A DNA stretch of 64,000 nt from Gluconacetobacter asukensis (GTDB lineage: Bacteria > Pseudomonadota > Alphaproteobacteria > Acetobacterales > Acetobacteraceae), in assembly GCF_014174375.1 (NCBI RefSeq), contig NZ_JABEQE010000001.1, positions 248,001 through 312,000 of the forward strand, read 5' to 3'. Numbering within the stretch: the stretch's first letter is position 1; every line of letters begins with the position of its first letter. Shown piece by piece: positions 1 to 8,586 of the stretch. A program made the position numbers and the translations under genes. The notes beneath the pieces are model-generated. The model ran no database searches. It saw only the letters and a program-made list of their open reading frames with translations, and was not told the origin of the DNA.

Positions 1-523
1 TCCGCTTGCGATTGCGGATCGCCGACCAGAAATCGGGCTCCCACGTCGCGGTGCCGCTATATTGCTCCGACGACATATAGGTCGGGCCGGTCGATCCCGC
101 CCCGCGCCACAGCCGATGCGCCGAGCCCTTGTATTTGGCCATGCCCGCACCCGCTGTCACCTGCGGATACAGGCCAGCCTGGGCTTCGGCCGCCATGTCG
201 CGCGCCTGGGTGAAGGTCTCGGCCGCGACCTGAAGGTCCGGATTGGCGCGATTGGCCTGCTCTTCCAGCCGGTTCAGCGCCGGGTCGCCGAGCAGGGTCC
301 ACCAATCCCCCCGCAACGCGGCCTCGTCGGGCGCGGCGTAGCGCACCGTACCCTCGCCCTTCCAATTGTCGGGAAAGACGAAATGGTCGGGGTGATAGGC
401 GGGCGCCATGTCGCACCCGGCCAGGCCGGTCAGCAGCGCCAGGCCGCCGGCCCAGCGGGCCGCGTGCTGCAGCCGGCCGGCGGAACGGCGCCGCAATCGC
501 CGTGCGGGAGAGGAAAGGGTCAT
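1..523 (-). CDS. RND efflux outer-membrane factor, NodT/OprM type (3' end cut by window edge)
   Basis: This is the outer-membrane channel subunit of a tripartite RND pump. It starts at the ATG at 521-523, whose ATGA overlaps the stop codon of the adaptor gene, and reads open to base 1 (about 174 residues). The N-terminus has a basic stretch, a hydrophobic segment and a lipobox-like LAGC, so an outer-membrane lipoprotein is likely. Downstream, the motifs PDNWKGEG, WWTLLGDP and WEPDFWS fit the start of the OprM/NodT channel family, which normally runs about 450-500 residues. Being third in the operon after pump and adaptor supports the call. The substrate is unknown. Confidence 0.88.
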   Translation of the reverse strand, partial: MTLSSPARRLRRRSAGRLQHAARWAGGLALLTGLAGCDMAPAYHPDHFVFPDNWKGEGTVRYAAPDEAALRGDWWTLLGDPALNRLEEQANRANPDLQVAAETFTQARDMAAEAQAGLYPQVTAGAGMAKYKGSAHRLWRGAGSTGPTYMSSEQYSGTATWEPDFWSAIRNRKR

Positions 524-1803
524 TGACGGGCTCCCGCCTCCTCCGCACCCGACCGATCGTTCGGCATGGCACGGACATCGTCGGTACGGGCCGAATCGTT
601 CGCCACGGCCGGCTGCGCGTTATAGCCCGGCGTCGCATCCACCACCCGGACCTCCTGCCCGTCCAGCAGGCCTGCCGAGGGGTTGTTGACCAGCCGGTCC
701 GTCGCCTTCAGCCCGCCCCGGATCTGCACCGTGGTGCCCAGATTGGTCCCGACCGTCACATTATGCAGCCGGATACGGTTATGCTCGTCGACCAGCGCCA
801 CCTGCATGCCCTCAGCCCGGAAGATCAGCGCGCCCTCCGGAATCACCAGAATGTCCGGGTCGCCCGGCGCGCGGAAATGAACGGTGGCATAGGAATCCGG
901 CCACAGCGTGCGGTCGCTGTTATCCAGCGTCAGCTCTGTGGTCACCGTGCGGGTCGTCGCGTTGAACGCGCCGGCGGTGGCCAGGAACGTGGCCTTGTAC
1001 ACCCGGCCCGGATGCTGCGGCACGGTCACTTCGGCCGTCAGCTTGGGGCTGATAATGTCGGCATAATCCTGCGGCACCGACACGAACACGCGCATGCGAT
1101 GCACGTCGGCCACGCTGAACAGCTCGGTCGCGGTCCCGCGCGCGCTGACATCGCCGCCGCCGGCATTCACATAATCGCCGACATCGGCCAGGCGCGACGT
1201 CACCACCCCGTCGAAGGGGGCAACGATCTGCTTGAAGCCGATCAGCGCCGCATAGCGCGACACGTCGTGCCGGGCGGCCTCGACCTGGGCCTGCTCGGCC
1301 TCGGCGTTCGCCGCCTGCACGTCGACTTCCTGCTGCGACACGGCCTGCGTGCCCTGCAGCGCCTTCCAGCGCTTCGCCGTGATCTGCGCCAGCTTGTAGC
1401 GCGCCATCGCCACGTCGAAATTCGCCTTCGACGCGGCGTACTGCGCGTCCAGCCCCGGTGTGTCGATGGTGGCCAGCACGTCGCCCGCCTTCACCTCGGC
1501 GCCGAAATCCTTGTACCACATGCGCACATAGCCCGAGACCTGGGCATAAATCGGCGCCAGGTACCAGGCCGAGATATTGCCCGGCAGGTCCAGCGTGCGG
1601 ATGCTCGGCCCCTTGCCGGGCGAGATCAGCTGCACCCGCGGGATCGCGGCATCTTCCGTCTGGTGACGCAGCGCGCCCAGATGCGCCTGCCGCTGGATAA
1701 TCCCGCCGCCGACCACCACCACCGCCAGGATGACGCCGACGCCGGCCAGCAGCTTCCCGCGCCCCGACGGTTTTGGTCCGCGGGTCTGTTCCACGGCGCT
1801 CAT
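520..1803 (-). CDS. RND efflux periplasmic adaptor (membrane fusion protein)
   Basis: This 427-residue adaptor would link the inner-membrane pump to the outer-membrane channel. A single N-terminal membrane anchor (about residues 17-37, rich in Val and Gly) precedes the HlyD/AcrA-type core. The first barrel-sandwich half (AQVSGYVRMWYKDFGAEVKAG), the coiled-coil hairpin region around residues 115-185 and the returning half (APFDGVVTSRLADVGDYV) are recognisable. The start codon overlaps the pump stop by ATGA, and its stop overlaps the start of the outer-membrane factor, so the three are translationally coupled. The sequence does not indicate a substrate. Confidence 0.93.
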   Translation of the reverse strand: MSAVEQTRGPKPSGRGKLLAGVGVILAVVVVGGGIIQRQAHLGALRHQTEDAAIPRVQLISPGKGPSIRTLDLPGNISAWYLAPIYAQVSGYVRMWYKDFGAEVKAGDVLATIDTPGLDAQYAASKANFDVAMARYKLAQITAKRWKALQGTQAVSQQEVDVQAANAEAEQAQVEAARHDVSRYAALIGFKQIVAPFDGVVTSRLADVGDYVNAGGGDVSARGTATELFSVADVHRMRVFVSVPQDYADIISPKLTAEVTVPQHPGRVYKATFLATAGAFNATTRTVTTELTLDNSDRTLWPDSYATVHFRAPGDPDILVIPEGALIFRAEGMQVALVDEHNRIRLHNVTVGTNLGTTVQIRGGLKATDRLVNNPSAGLLDGQEVRVVDATPGYNAQPAVANDSARTDDVRAMPNDRSGAEEAGARQ

Positions 1804-4800
1804 GCGCGTTCTCCTTCGGCGCTACGGTGTCTCTCGGACCGCCTGCCATGCAGCAGGGCGAAGACGGAGGGCACGAACAGCAGCGTCGCCACTGTCGCCA
1901 CCATCAGCCCGCCCATCACCGCCCGGCCGAGCGGCGCGTTCTGCGAATTGCTCAGGGACATCGGCAGCATGCCGATGATCATGGCCGATGCCGTCATCAG
2001 CACCGGCCGGATACGTTCGAACCCGGCCTCGATGGCGGCCTTCACGGCATCGCCATGCACCTCCAGCCGCTCACGGGCGAAGGACACGACCAGGATCGAG
2101 TTGGCGGTGGCGGTGCCCATGCACATGATCGCCCCCGTCAGTGCCGGCACCGACAGCGCGGTATGCGTCAGGAACAGGCTCCACGCGATGCCCGCCAGCG
2201 CGCCGGGCAGCGCGGTGATGATGATGAACGGGTCCAGCCACGACTGGAAGTTGACGACGATGATCAGGTACACCAGCAGGATCGACATCGCCAATCCGAT
2301 GCCGAGCTGGCGATAGGCGCTGTTCATCGTCACCGCCTGGCCGCGCACCGTCAGGCTGGATCCGCGCGGCAGGTCATGGCGCGACGCCTCCACCACCCGG
2401 TTCACCGAGCGCGAGACCGCACCCAGGTCCAGGCCGTTATTGGTGGCGTAGATATTGAACACCGGCAGGATGTTGTAGTGCGAGACCTCGCCGGGCGTGC
2501 CGGTCTGGACGATCTGGCTCAGCCCGCCCAGGATCTGCGGCGCCTTGCTCATCGGGTTACCGTCGCCCCGGTCGACCGGAATCGTCTCCAGATCGTTCAG
2601 CCTCTGCAGGAACTGCAGCGGCGTCTGGATATCCACCAGATGCGACACGCCGGTCTTCGGGTCCAGCCAGTAGGTCGGCGAGACCTGGCCGCTGCCCGAC
2701 AGGGTCGCCAGCGCGTTGTTGGCGATGTCGGCTTCCGTCAGACCGGTCCCCAGCGCGTAGGAGCGCCGGGCGTTCACCCGCAGGGTGGGCGTCGTCATCG
2801 GCTCCTGCACCGACACGTCGGTCACGCCCGTCACATGCCGCAACCGCTCGGCCAGATGCTGGGCGAAGGTGAAATTCTCCGCCAGGTTGCGGCCGCTGAT
2901 CTGCACATCGAGCGGCGCCGGCAGGCCGAAATTGAGGATCTTCGCCGTCAGGTCGGCCGGCATGAAGGTCAGTTCGGTGCCCGGAAACCGTTCGGCCAGC
3001 CCCTTGCGCAGGATATCGCGATAGGCCGCGACCGGCGCCTCCTCGTCGCGCAGGGTGATGGTCAGGTCGCAATCCTGCGCGCCGACGGTGGGAGTCGGGA
3101 TGAAGGCCTGGTTCAGGCCACTGAACGGCAGGCCGCAATTGGCCACGATGTCATCGACCTCGCCGGGCAGCAGGCGATGGATCTCGCCACTGATCAGCAT
3201 CGAGATCTTGCCCGCCTCGTTGATCTTGCTGCCCAGCGGGGCGCGCATATGCATCGCCAGCGCGTTCGAATTGATCTCGGGGAAGAAATCCTGCCCCACG
3301 AACACCAGCAGCCCCACCGAGCCCACGGCCAGCCCCAGGAAGGTGCCGATAAAGCGCATGCGCGCGGCCACCAGCGCCGTGAGCAGGTCGCGATAGGCAT
3401 GGCGGAAGGCCGTGAACCGGGCCTCGAACCCCTGCTGGAAGCGGCCGAAGAAGCCCTTCGGCGCCGCATGGCCCTGCTTGGCCGCATGATGGGCTTCGAC
3501 CTGGGCCGCCAGCAGGTATTTCGCCATGGTCGGCACCAGGGTGCGCGACAGGATGAAGGAGGCGATCATCGCGAAGATGATGGCCTCGGCCATCGGCATG
3601 AACAGCCAGCCCGCAACGCCGGTCAGCTGGAACAGCGGCATCCAGACGATGCAGATGCACATGGTGGAGACGAAGGTCGGGATCACGATCTGGTTGGCCG
3701 CATCGATGATCGCGGTTTCCAGGTCCTTGTCCATCTCCAGATGGGCATCGATATTCTCGATCATGACGGTGGCGTCATCGACCAGGATACCGACCGCCAG
3801 CGCCAGGCCGCCCAGCGTCATGACATTGATCGTCTGCCCCGCCCAGCCCAGCCCGATGATGGCACACAGCATGGCCAGCGGGATCGAGGTGGCGATGATG
3901 ACCGTGGAACGCCAGGAGCCCAGGAACAGCAGCACCACCAGGCTGGTCAGCAGCGCCGCAGTGCCCATTTCCTGCACCACGTCGCGCACCGCTTCCTTCA
4001 CGAAGGTCGAGGCGTCGTTCAGCACCTTGATCTGCACGCCGGGCGGCAGCGTCGCGGTCACGCCGGGCAGCAGCGCCTTCACCCCGCTGACCACGTCCAG
4101 CGTCGAGGCGTCGCCGCTCTTCATGATCACGATCAGGACCGCCTGATGCCCCTTGACCAGCACCATATTGGTCTGCGGCGGCCCGCCCTGATGCACCCAC
4201 GCCACGTCACGCAGGAAGACGACGGAATTGCCCACCTGCTTGACCGGAATCCCGTTGAATTCGTCGATCGCGCGGGGGGTGGCATTGGTCTGCACCATGA
4301 AGTCGAAGGCGCCGATCTGCTGATCACCCGCCGGCAGCACGATATTCTGCCGGCCCAGCGCATTGCCCACATCGGTGGCCGAGAGCCCGTGCGCCAGCAG
4401 CTTCGCCTGGTCCAGATCGACCATGACATTGCCCGGCTGGCCGCCATACGGGTTCGGGATCGCCGCCCCCGCCACCGACACCAGCGCCGGCCGGATCAGG
4501 TTGGACGACATGTCGTAGATCTGCGACGCGGTCATGGTGTCCGACGACACCTGGAGCGTCAGCACCGGCACCGAGGACGCATTGTAGGTCAGCACAAGGG
4601 GCGGCGTCATGCCCGCCGGCATCTGCTTGATCACGGTCTGCGAGACCGAGGTGATCTGCGTCTGCGCCACCGCGGTATCGGTGCCGGGCTGGAAGAACAC
4701 CTTGACGATGCCGCGCCCGTAATAGGACTGACTCTCGATATGCTCGATATTGTTGACGGTCGCAGTCAGCGCGCGTTCGTAATAATAGACGACGCGCCCG

Positions 4801-4982
4801 GACATGTCCTCCGGCATCAGGCCGGTATAGGTCCAGACGATGGCGACGACGGGGATCTTGATGCTGGGGAAGACGTCGGTCGGGGTCTGAACCATCGACC
4901 GGACACCAAAGACGACAATAAGAATCGACAGGACGACGAACGTATAGGGCCGCTTGAGCGCGGTGACGACAATGGCGTTCAT
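1800..4982 (-). CDS. RND-family efflux pump, AcrB-like inner-membrane transporter
   Basis: This is a proton-driven tripartite pump of 1060 residues, the usual length for an AcrB/HAE-type transporter. The ATG at 4982 (MNAIVV) is preferred to the upstream in-frame start at 5063 because the family begins right before TM1 (ALKRPYTFVVLSILIVVFGV) and a GGGGG stretch lies upstream. TM4 carries the paired acidic residues of the proton relay (GILVDDATVMIEN). The TM10 site that carries an essential Lys in AcrB reads TATANSILVVSF, so that Lys is replaced by Ala at about residue 960. It is the first gene of the pump operon, followed by adaptor and channel. Confidence 0.93.
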   Translation of the reverse strand: MNAIVVTALKRPYTFVVLSILIVVFGVRSMVQTPTDVFPSIKIPVVAIVWTYTGLMPEDMSGRVVYYYERALTATVNNIEHIESQSYYGRGIVKVFFQPGTDTAVAQTQITSVSQTVIKQMPAGMTPPLVLTYNASSVPVLTLQVSSDTMTASQIYDMSSNLIRPALVSVAGAAIPNPYGGQPGNVMVDLDQAKLLAHGLSATDVGNALGRQNIVLPAGDQQIGAFDFMVQTNATPRAIDEFNGIPVKQVGNSVVFLRDVAWVHQGGPPQTNMVLVKGHQAVLIVIMKSGDASTLDVVSGVKALLPGVTATLPPGVQIKVLNDASTFVKEAVRDVVQEMGTAALLTSLVVLLFLGSWRSTVIIATSIPLAMLCAIIGLGWAGQTINVMTLGGLALAVGILVDDATVMIENIDAHLEMDKDLETAIIDAANQIVIPTFVSTMCICIVWMPLFQLTGVAGWLFMPMAEAIIFAMIASFILSRTLVPTMAKYLLAAQVEAHHAAKQGHAAPKGFFGRFQQGFEARFTAFRHAYRDLLTALVAARMRFIGTFLGLAVGSVGLLVFVGQDFFPEINSNALAMHMRAPLGSKINEAGKISMLISGEIHRLLPGEVDDIVANCGLPFSGLNQAFIPTPTVGAQDCDLTITLRDEEAPVAAYRDILRKGLAERFPGTELTFMPADLTAKILNFGLPAPLDVQISGRNLAENFTFAQHLAERLRHVTGVTDVSVQEPMTTPTLRVNARRSYALGTGLTEADIANNALATLSGSGQVSPTYWLDPKTGVSHLVDIQTPLQFLQRLNDLETIPVDRGDGNPMSKAPQILGGLSQIVQTGTPGEVSHYNILPVFNIYATNNGLDLGAVSRSVNRVVEASRHDLPRGSSLTVRGQAVTMNSAYRQLGIGLAMSILLVYLIIVVNFQSWLDPFIIITALPGALAGIAWSLFLTHTALSVPALTGAIMCMGTATANSILVVSFARERLEVHGDAVKAAIEAGFERIRPVLMTASAMIIGMLPMSLSNSQNAPLGRAVMGGLMVATVATLLFVPSVFALLHGRRSERHRSAEGERA

Positions 4983-5141
4983 GCGCGGCGCGAACCCCCT
5001 GCGCGCGGGTCCGCGCACCGTCCGTCCTGCCTGTCCGCCACGCCCCTGCGATCTGGCCCGCAAGCGTGCATCGTCGTCACTCCCGATCGTTCGGGGGCCT
5101 CGTTAGCACGCCGTGCGAACGCGCCAATGAAATTCCCATTT

Positions 5142-5160
5142 AAAAACCGGCCTAGGCCGG
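5142..5160 (-). terminator. Terminator of the histidine kinase gene, overlapping its stop codon
   Basis: Read on the minus strand, the palindrome CCGGCCTAGGCCGG is followed directly by TTTTTA. The TAG in the middle of the palindrome is the kinase stop codon. It separates the regulator operon from the efflux operon. Confidence 0.7.
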
Positions 5161-6552
5161 CGGGGCCGCGACCGGTGCGGAAGGAGGGAATGCCACACCG
5201 AACAGCGCGCCGGGCCGGGCATCGTGCCGCCGGGCGTTCGCAATGGTCAGTTGCGCGTTGTGCAGGCGCAGGATGGCCGAAACCAGGCTGAGCCCCAGCC
5301 CGCTGCCCGGCACGTTGCGGCTCTTGTCCGAACGGTAGAACCGGTTCATCACCGCCTGCCGCTCCTCGGGCATGATGCCGATGCCGGTATCGGCGACCTC
5401 CAGCCGCGCCCCGCCCTGGCCGTCGGGATAGGTCGCCAGCGTGACGTCGCCGCCGGGATCGGTGAATTTCAGCGCATTGTCGATCAGGTTCGCCAGCACC
5501 TCGATCAGCAGGTCCCGGTCGCCATGCACAGGCACGGGCCCCGATGCCGCATGGAATGCCAGCCTGATCTGCCGCGTTTCGGCGATCGGCTCGTACAGAT
5601 CGACGATATCGGTCGCGATCTCGTTCAGGTCCACGACCGAAAATCCGACCCGCCGGCGGGCATTCTCGATCTCGCCGATCCGCAGCAGGGCGGTGATGAT
5701 GGAAAAACACTGGTCCAGATCGTCGATCGAGCGCGCGATGACGGTGCGCAGGTCATCGGCCGACAACGTGCCTGCCTGCGCGCGGTCCAGGCGGGCGCGT
5801 ACGCGGGCCAGGGGCGTGCGCAGGTCATGGGCGATGTCGTTGCCGACATCGCGGATCTCGCCCATCAGATGCTCCAGCCGGTCCAGCATGCGGTTCACGC
5901 TGCCGGCCAGGCGCTGCATCTCGTCCCGCTGGCGCCCGGCGGGCAGGCGCTCATGCAGGTCGCCATCCATGATCCGGTCGATCGCCTCATGCATCCGGCC
6001 CACGCGCCCCAGCGCGCGATGGCTCAGCACGATGCCGCACAGCAGCGCGAACAGCACCGTGGGCACGATCGAGACCAGCAGCGAATGGCGCATCATCAGC
6101 CGCCATTCCGCAATCATGTGCAGGCCGCGCCCCAGGACCAGCACCCGGTCGCCGGCAACCGGCACGGCCAGGATGCGCAGGATATAGGGCGCATCCTCGT
6201 TCGGCAGCACGGTCACTTCATGGACATGGCCATCGACCACCAGCCCTTCGGGCCAGGTATGCAGGTCGCCCGCGATATGGCGATGGGCGGTATCGAACAG
6301 CGCGGCCTGGTTGATCACCACGCGCAGATCGTCGGTCGCGCGCTCGCTGATCTTGTGTTCCAGATCCTGCTTCTGCTCGCGCGCCAGCAGGGCGGCCTCG
6401 CGATGCAGCAGTTCGTCCGTGCGCCGGAACTCGAACGCCTTGGTCTGGCTGTATCCGACCGCGAATTGCAGCGCCGCCGTGCCGATCATCGCCACGACCA
6501 CCGCCAGCGTCAGCCGGAACGTCGCGGTGCGCAGCACCTCGCCCAGTTGCAT
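5152..6552 (-). CDS. Sensor histidine kinase, two-component system
   Basis: This is a membrane-bound sensor kinase of 466 residues. TM1 spans about residues 12-32, a periplasmic sensor domain runs to about 150, and TM2 spans about 156-178. A HAMP linker follows, then HisKA with the phospho-accepting His242 in NDIAHDLRTPLAR. The ATP-binding domain shows the N box (NLIDNALKF), G1 (DTGIGI) and G2 (GSGLGLSLV). It lies 3 bases downstream of the response regulator gene. Adjacency to the efflux operon suggests it senses a pump substrate or envelope stress, but no ligand can be read from the sequence. Confidence 0.94.
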   Translation of the reverse strand: MQLGEVLRTATFRLTLAVVVAMIGTAALQFAVGYSQTKAFEFRRTDELLHREAALLAREQKQDLEHKISERATDDLRVVINQAALFDTAHRHIAGDLHTWPEGLVVDGHVHEVTVLPNEDAPYILRILAVPVAGDRVLVLGRGLHMIAEWRLMMRHSLLVSIVPTVLFALLCGIVLSHRALGRVGRMHEAIDRIMDGDLHERLPAGRQRDEMQRLAGSVNRMLDRLEHLMGEIRDVGNDIAHDLRTPLARVRARLDRAQAGTLSADDLRTVIARSIDDLDQCFSIITALLRIGEIENARRRVGFSVVDLNEIATDIVDLYEPIAETRQIRLAFHAASGPVPVHGDRDLLIEVLANLIDNALKFTDPGGDVTLATYPDGQGGARLEVADTGIGIMPEERQAVMNRFYRSDKSRNVPGSGLGLSLVSAILRLHNAQLTIANARRHDARPGALFGVAFPPSAPVAAPPA

Positions 6553-6555
6553 GGC

Positions 6556-7311
6556 CTATTCGGGCACGCGCAGCATGAATCCGGTGCCCCTGATGCTCTG
6601 GATCAGCGGCACCCCGGCCGGGTCGTCGATCTTGCGCCGCAGCTTGCCGATATGGACATCCACCAGGTTGGTCTGCGGAATGAAGCGGTAATTCCACACA
6701 TCTTCCAGCAGCATGGTGCGGGTCAGCACCTGGTTCGGCCGGCGCATCAGATATTCCAGCAGCCGGAATTCGCGCGGCAGCAGCTCGATCGGCTGCCCGT
6801 CCCGCGTCACCGTCCGCTCGATCAGGTCCATGCTCAGCGGCCCGACATGCAGCATGGTTTCGCGCGTATTGTTGGGGCGGCGCATCAGCGCCTCCAGCCG
6901 GGCGGCCAGTTCCTCCATCGCGAAGGGCTTGGTCAGGTAATCGTCGCCGCCGGCCTTCAGGCCGCTCACGCGGTCGTCGACAGCCGACAGCGCCGACAGC
7001 ACCAGCACCGGGCTGGGCACCTGACGCCCGCGCAGGGTCTCGATCAGCGTCAGCCCGTCCATCTGCGGCAGCATCCGGTCCACGATCATCACATCGAACG
7101 TCTCGGCCATGGCTGCCGCCAGACCGTCGCGCCCCGTCTGGGCATGACGCACGGCAAAGCCCCGGCTTTCCAGCTCCTCGGCGACTTCCTGGGCGATCTT
7201 GCCGTCATCCTCCACCAGCAGCACCCGTGGCCTGGCCTCCCGGCCCGGTCCGGCCTCCCCCTGGGGAAACGGTTCTGAGGTCGATGTCGCATTCATGGTC
7301 CGGTCAGCCAT
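6556..7311 (-). CDS. OmpR-family response regulator
   Basis: This 251-residue DNA-binding response regulator partners the kinase 3 bases downstream. The receiver domain has the acidic pair Asp35/Asp36 (LLVEDD), the phospho-acceptor Asp78 (MIVDRMLPQMDG) and the conserved Lys (LTKPF). The C-terminal winged helix (LLEDVWNYRF, VDVHIGKLRRKID, IRGTGFML) is OmpR/PhoB type. The ATG at 7311 is chosen because a run of seven Gs sits just upstream; an in-frame TTG 18 bases earlier is less likely. An N-terminal tail of about 28 residues precedes the receiver. The gene starts only 14 bases after the rmuC stop, so it may be cotranscribed with rmuC. Confidence 0.93.
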   Translation of the reverse strand: MADRTMNATSTSEPFPQGEAGPGREARPRVLLVEDDGKIAQEVAEELESRGFAVRHAQTGRDGLAAAMAETFDVMIVDRMLPQMDGLTLIETLRGRQVPSPVLVLSALSAVDDRVSGLKAGGDDYLTKPFAMEELAARLEALMRRPNNTRETMLHVGPLSMDLIERTVTRDGQPIELLPREFRLLEYLMRRPNQVLTRTMLLEDVWNYRFIPQTNLVDVHIGKLRRKIDDPAGVPLIQSIRGTGFMLRVPE

Positions 7312-7325
7312 GATCCCCCCCCGTC

Positions 7326-8564
7326 TCAAGCACCATTAAATTCGGTTTCACCACGCTCCGCAGCACCCTCGTCCATCGCCGGCGCGGCGTCCGGATCGAT
7401 CCCGTCCAGCCCGCGCAACTGCTTCGCCACCACACGCGTCCGCCGCCGTGCCTCGTCGATCGACGACGACATGGCCGAGGCATTGCGCGCCAGCCGTTCC
7501 AGCACGCCATCCATCCGCAGCATTTCCTGCCGGGTGGCGCCCAGCAGGCGCGCGATGCCGTCCGTCCTCTCCTCCAGCGCCATAGTGACATATCCCAGAT
7601 GGATGGTCCGCAGCATGGCCGGCAGCAGGCCGGGGCCCATGATCATCACCCGGCAGGTCCGCCCGATCTCGTCCACCAGCCCCGGAATCCGCGCGATCTC
7701 GGCATAGAGCCCGTCGGTCGGCAGATACAGAACGGCGAATTCCACCGTCACCGGCGGGACGATATATTTGGCGGCAATCTTGCGGGCTTCAATCTTCAGC
7801 GTCGTCTCCAGCGCGCGACGGGCGGCGCGCTCGGCCTCGGCATCCACCCGGTCCACGGCATCCAGCAGGCGCTCATACGCCTCGGTCGGGAATTTGGAAT
7901 CGATCGCCAGCAATGGCGGCGTGGTGGCCCGCACCGGCATGCGCACGGCGAATTCCACCACCTCGGCACTGCCCTCGCGCAGGCGGCAATTGGCCTCGTA
8001 GGCGCCGGGCGGCAGCACATCGTCCAGAATCGCGCGCAACTGCGCCTCGCCCCAGCCGCCACGCGTCTTGACGTTGGAGAACAGGCGTTTGAGGTCACCG
8101 ATCTGCGCCGTCATCGCCGAGACCTCGCCCATCGCCTTCTGCATGGCCGTAAACTGCTCCAGCACCCGCTGGAACGAGGTCTGCATCTGCCGCTCCACCG
8201 CCTCATGCAGGCGCTCGTCCACCGTGGCGCGAATGGCGTCGAGCTGCCGGGCCGAGGTCTCGGCCATCTCGCGCAGCGCCTCGCTCTGGCGCACCCGCGC
8301 TTCGGCCAGGTCCCGGGTCAGCGATTGCGCCATCGCCCCCAGCCGGTCCGCCGTCTCGGCACGGAACTGGTCCAGCCGGGTACGCTGGGCCTCGCCATCG
8401 GCCAGGCGCGCGGCGGAATCGCGTTCCATCATCACATAGACGCGCGCCAGCAGGTCGCCCCCATCCGCTCCACGTCCGCGCCGCGCCAGCAGCACCAGCG
8501 CGGCTACGATCGCGATCACCGCCAGGGCCACAAGCCCCCACACCCCGGCCCCCAGACCGTCCAT
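7326..8564 (-). CDS. rmuC: DNA recombination protein RmuC
   Basis: RmuC is a membrane-anchored, predicted nuclease-fold protein; in E. coli its loss changes recombination at inverted repeats. The protein has 412 residues: one N-terminal transmembrane helix (VWGLVALAVIAIVAALVLL), a long coiled coil (about residues 40-140) and the RmuC domain (about 150-370) with the family hallmarks WGEAQLRAILDDVLPPGAYE and IDSKFPTEAYERLL. The ATG at 8564 is preferred over a GTG 15 bases upstream because AAGGAAA is well spaced before it. The TCS genes lie directly downstream. Confidence 0.93.
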   Translation of the reverse strand: MDGLGAGVWGLVALAVIAIVAALVLLARRGRGADGGDLLARVYVMMERDSAARLADGEAQRTRLDQFRAETADRLGAMAQSLTRDLAEARVRQSEALREMAETSARQLDAIRATVDERLHEAVERQMQTSFQRVLEQFTAMQKAMGEVSAMTAQIGDLKRLFSNVKTRGGWGEAQLRAILDDVLPPGAYEANCRLREGSAEVVEFAVRMPVRATTPPLLAIDSKFPTEAYERLLDAVDRVDAEAERAARRALETTLKIEARKIAAKYIVPPVTVEFAVLYLPTDGLYAEIARIPGLVDEIGRTCRVMIMGPGLLPAMLRTIHLGYVTMALEERTDGIARLLGATRQEMLRMDGVLERLARNASAMSSSIDEARRRTRVVAKQLRGLDGIDPDAAPAMDEGAAERGETEFNGA

Positions 8565-8586
8565 CGCTTTTCCTTCCACGGACCGC

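Noticed and set aside
1773-5291. Very long open frame on the plus strand opposite the efflux pump and adaptor
   Set aside because: It is antisense to clearly conserved RND genes, has low-complexity Arg/His/Gln-rich sequence with no family features, and arises from GC-rich codon bias.
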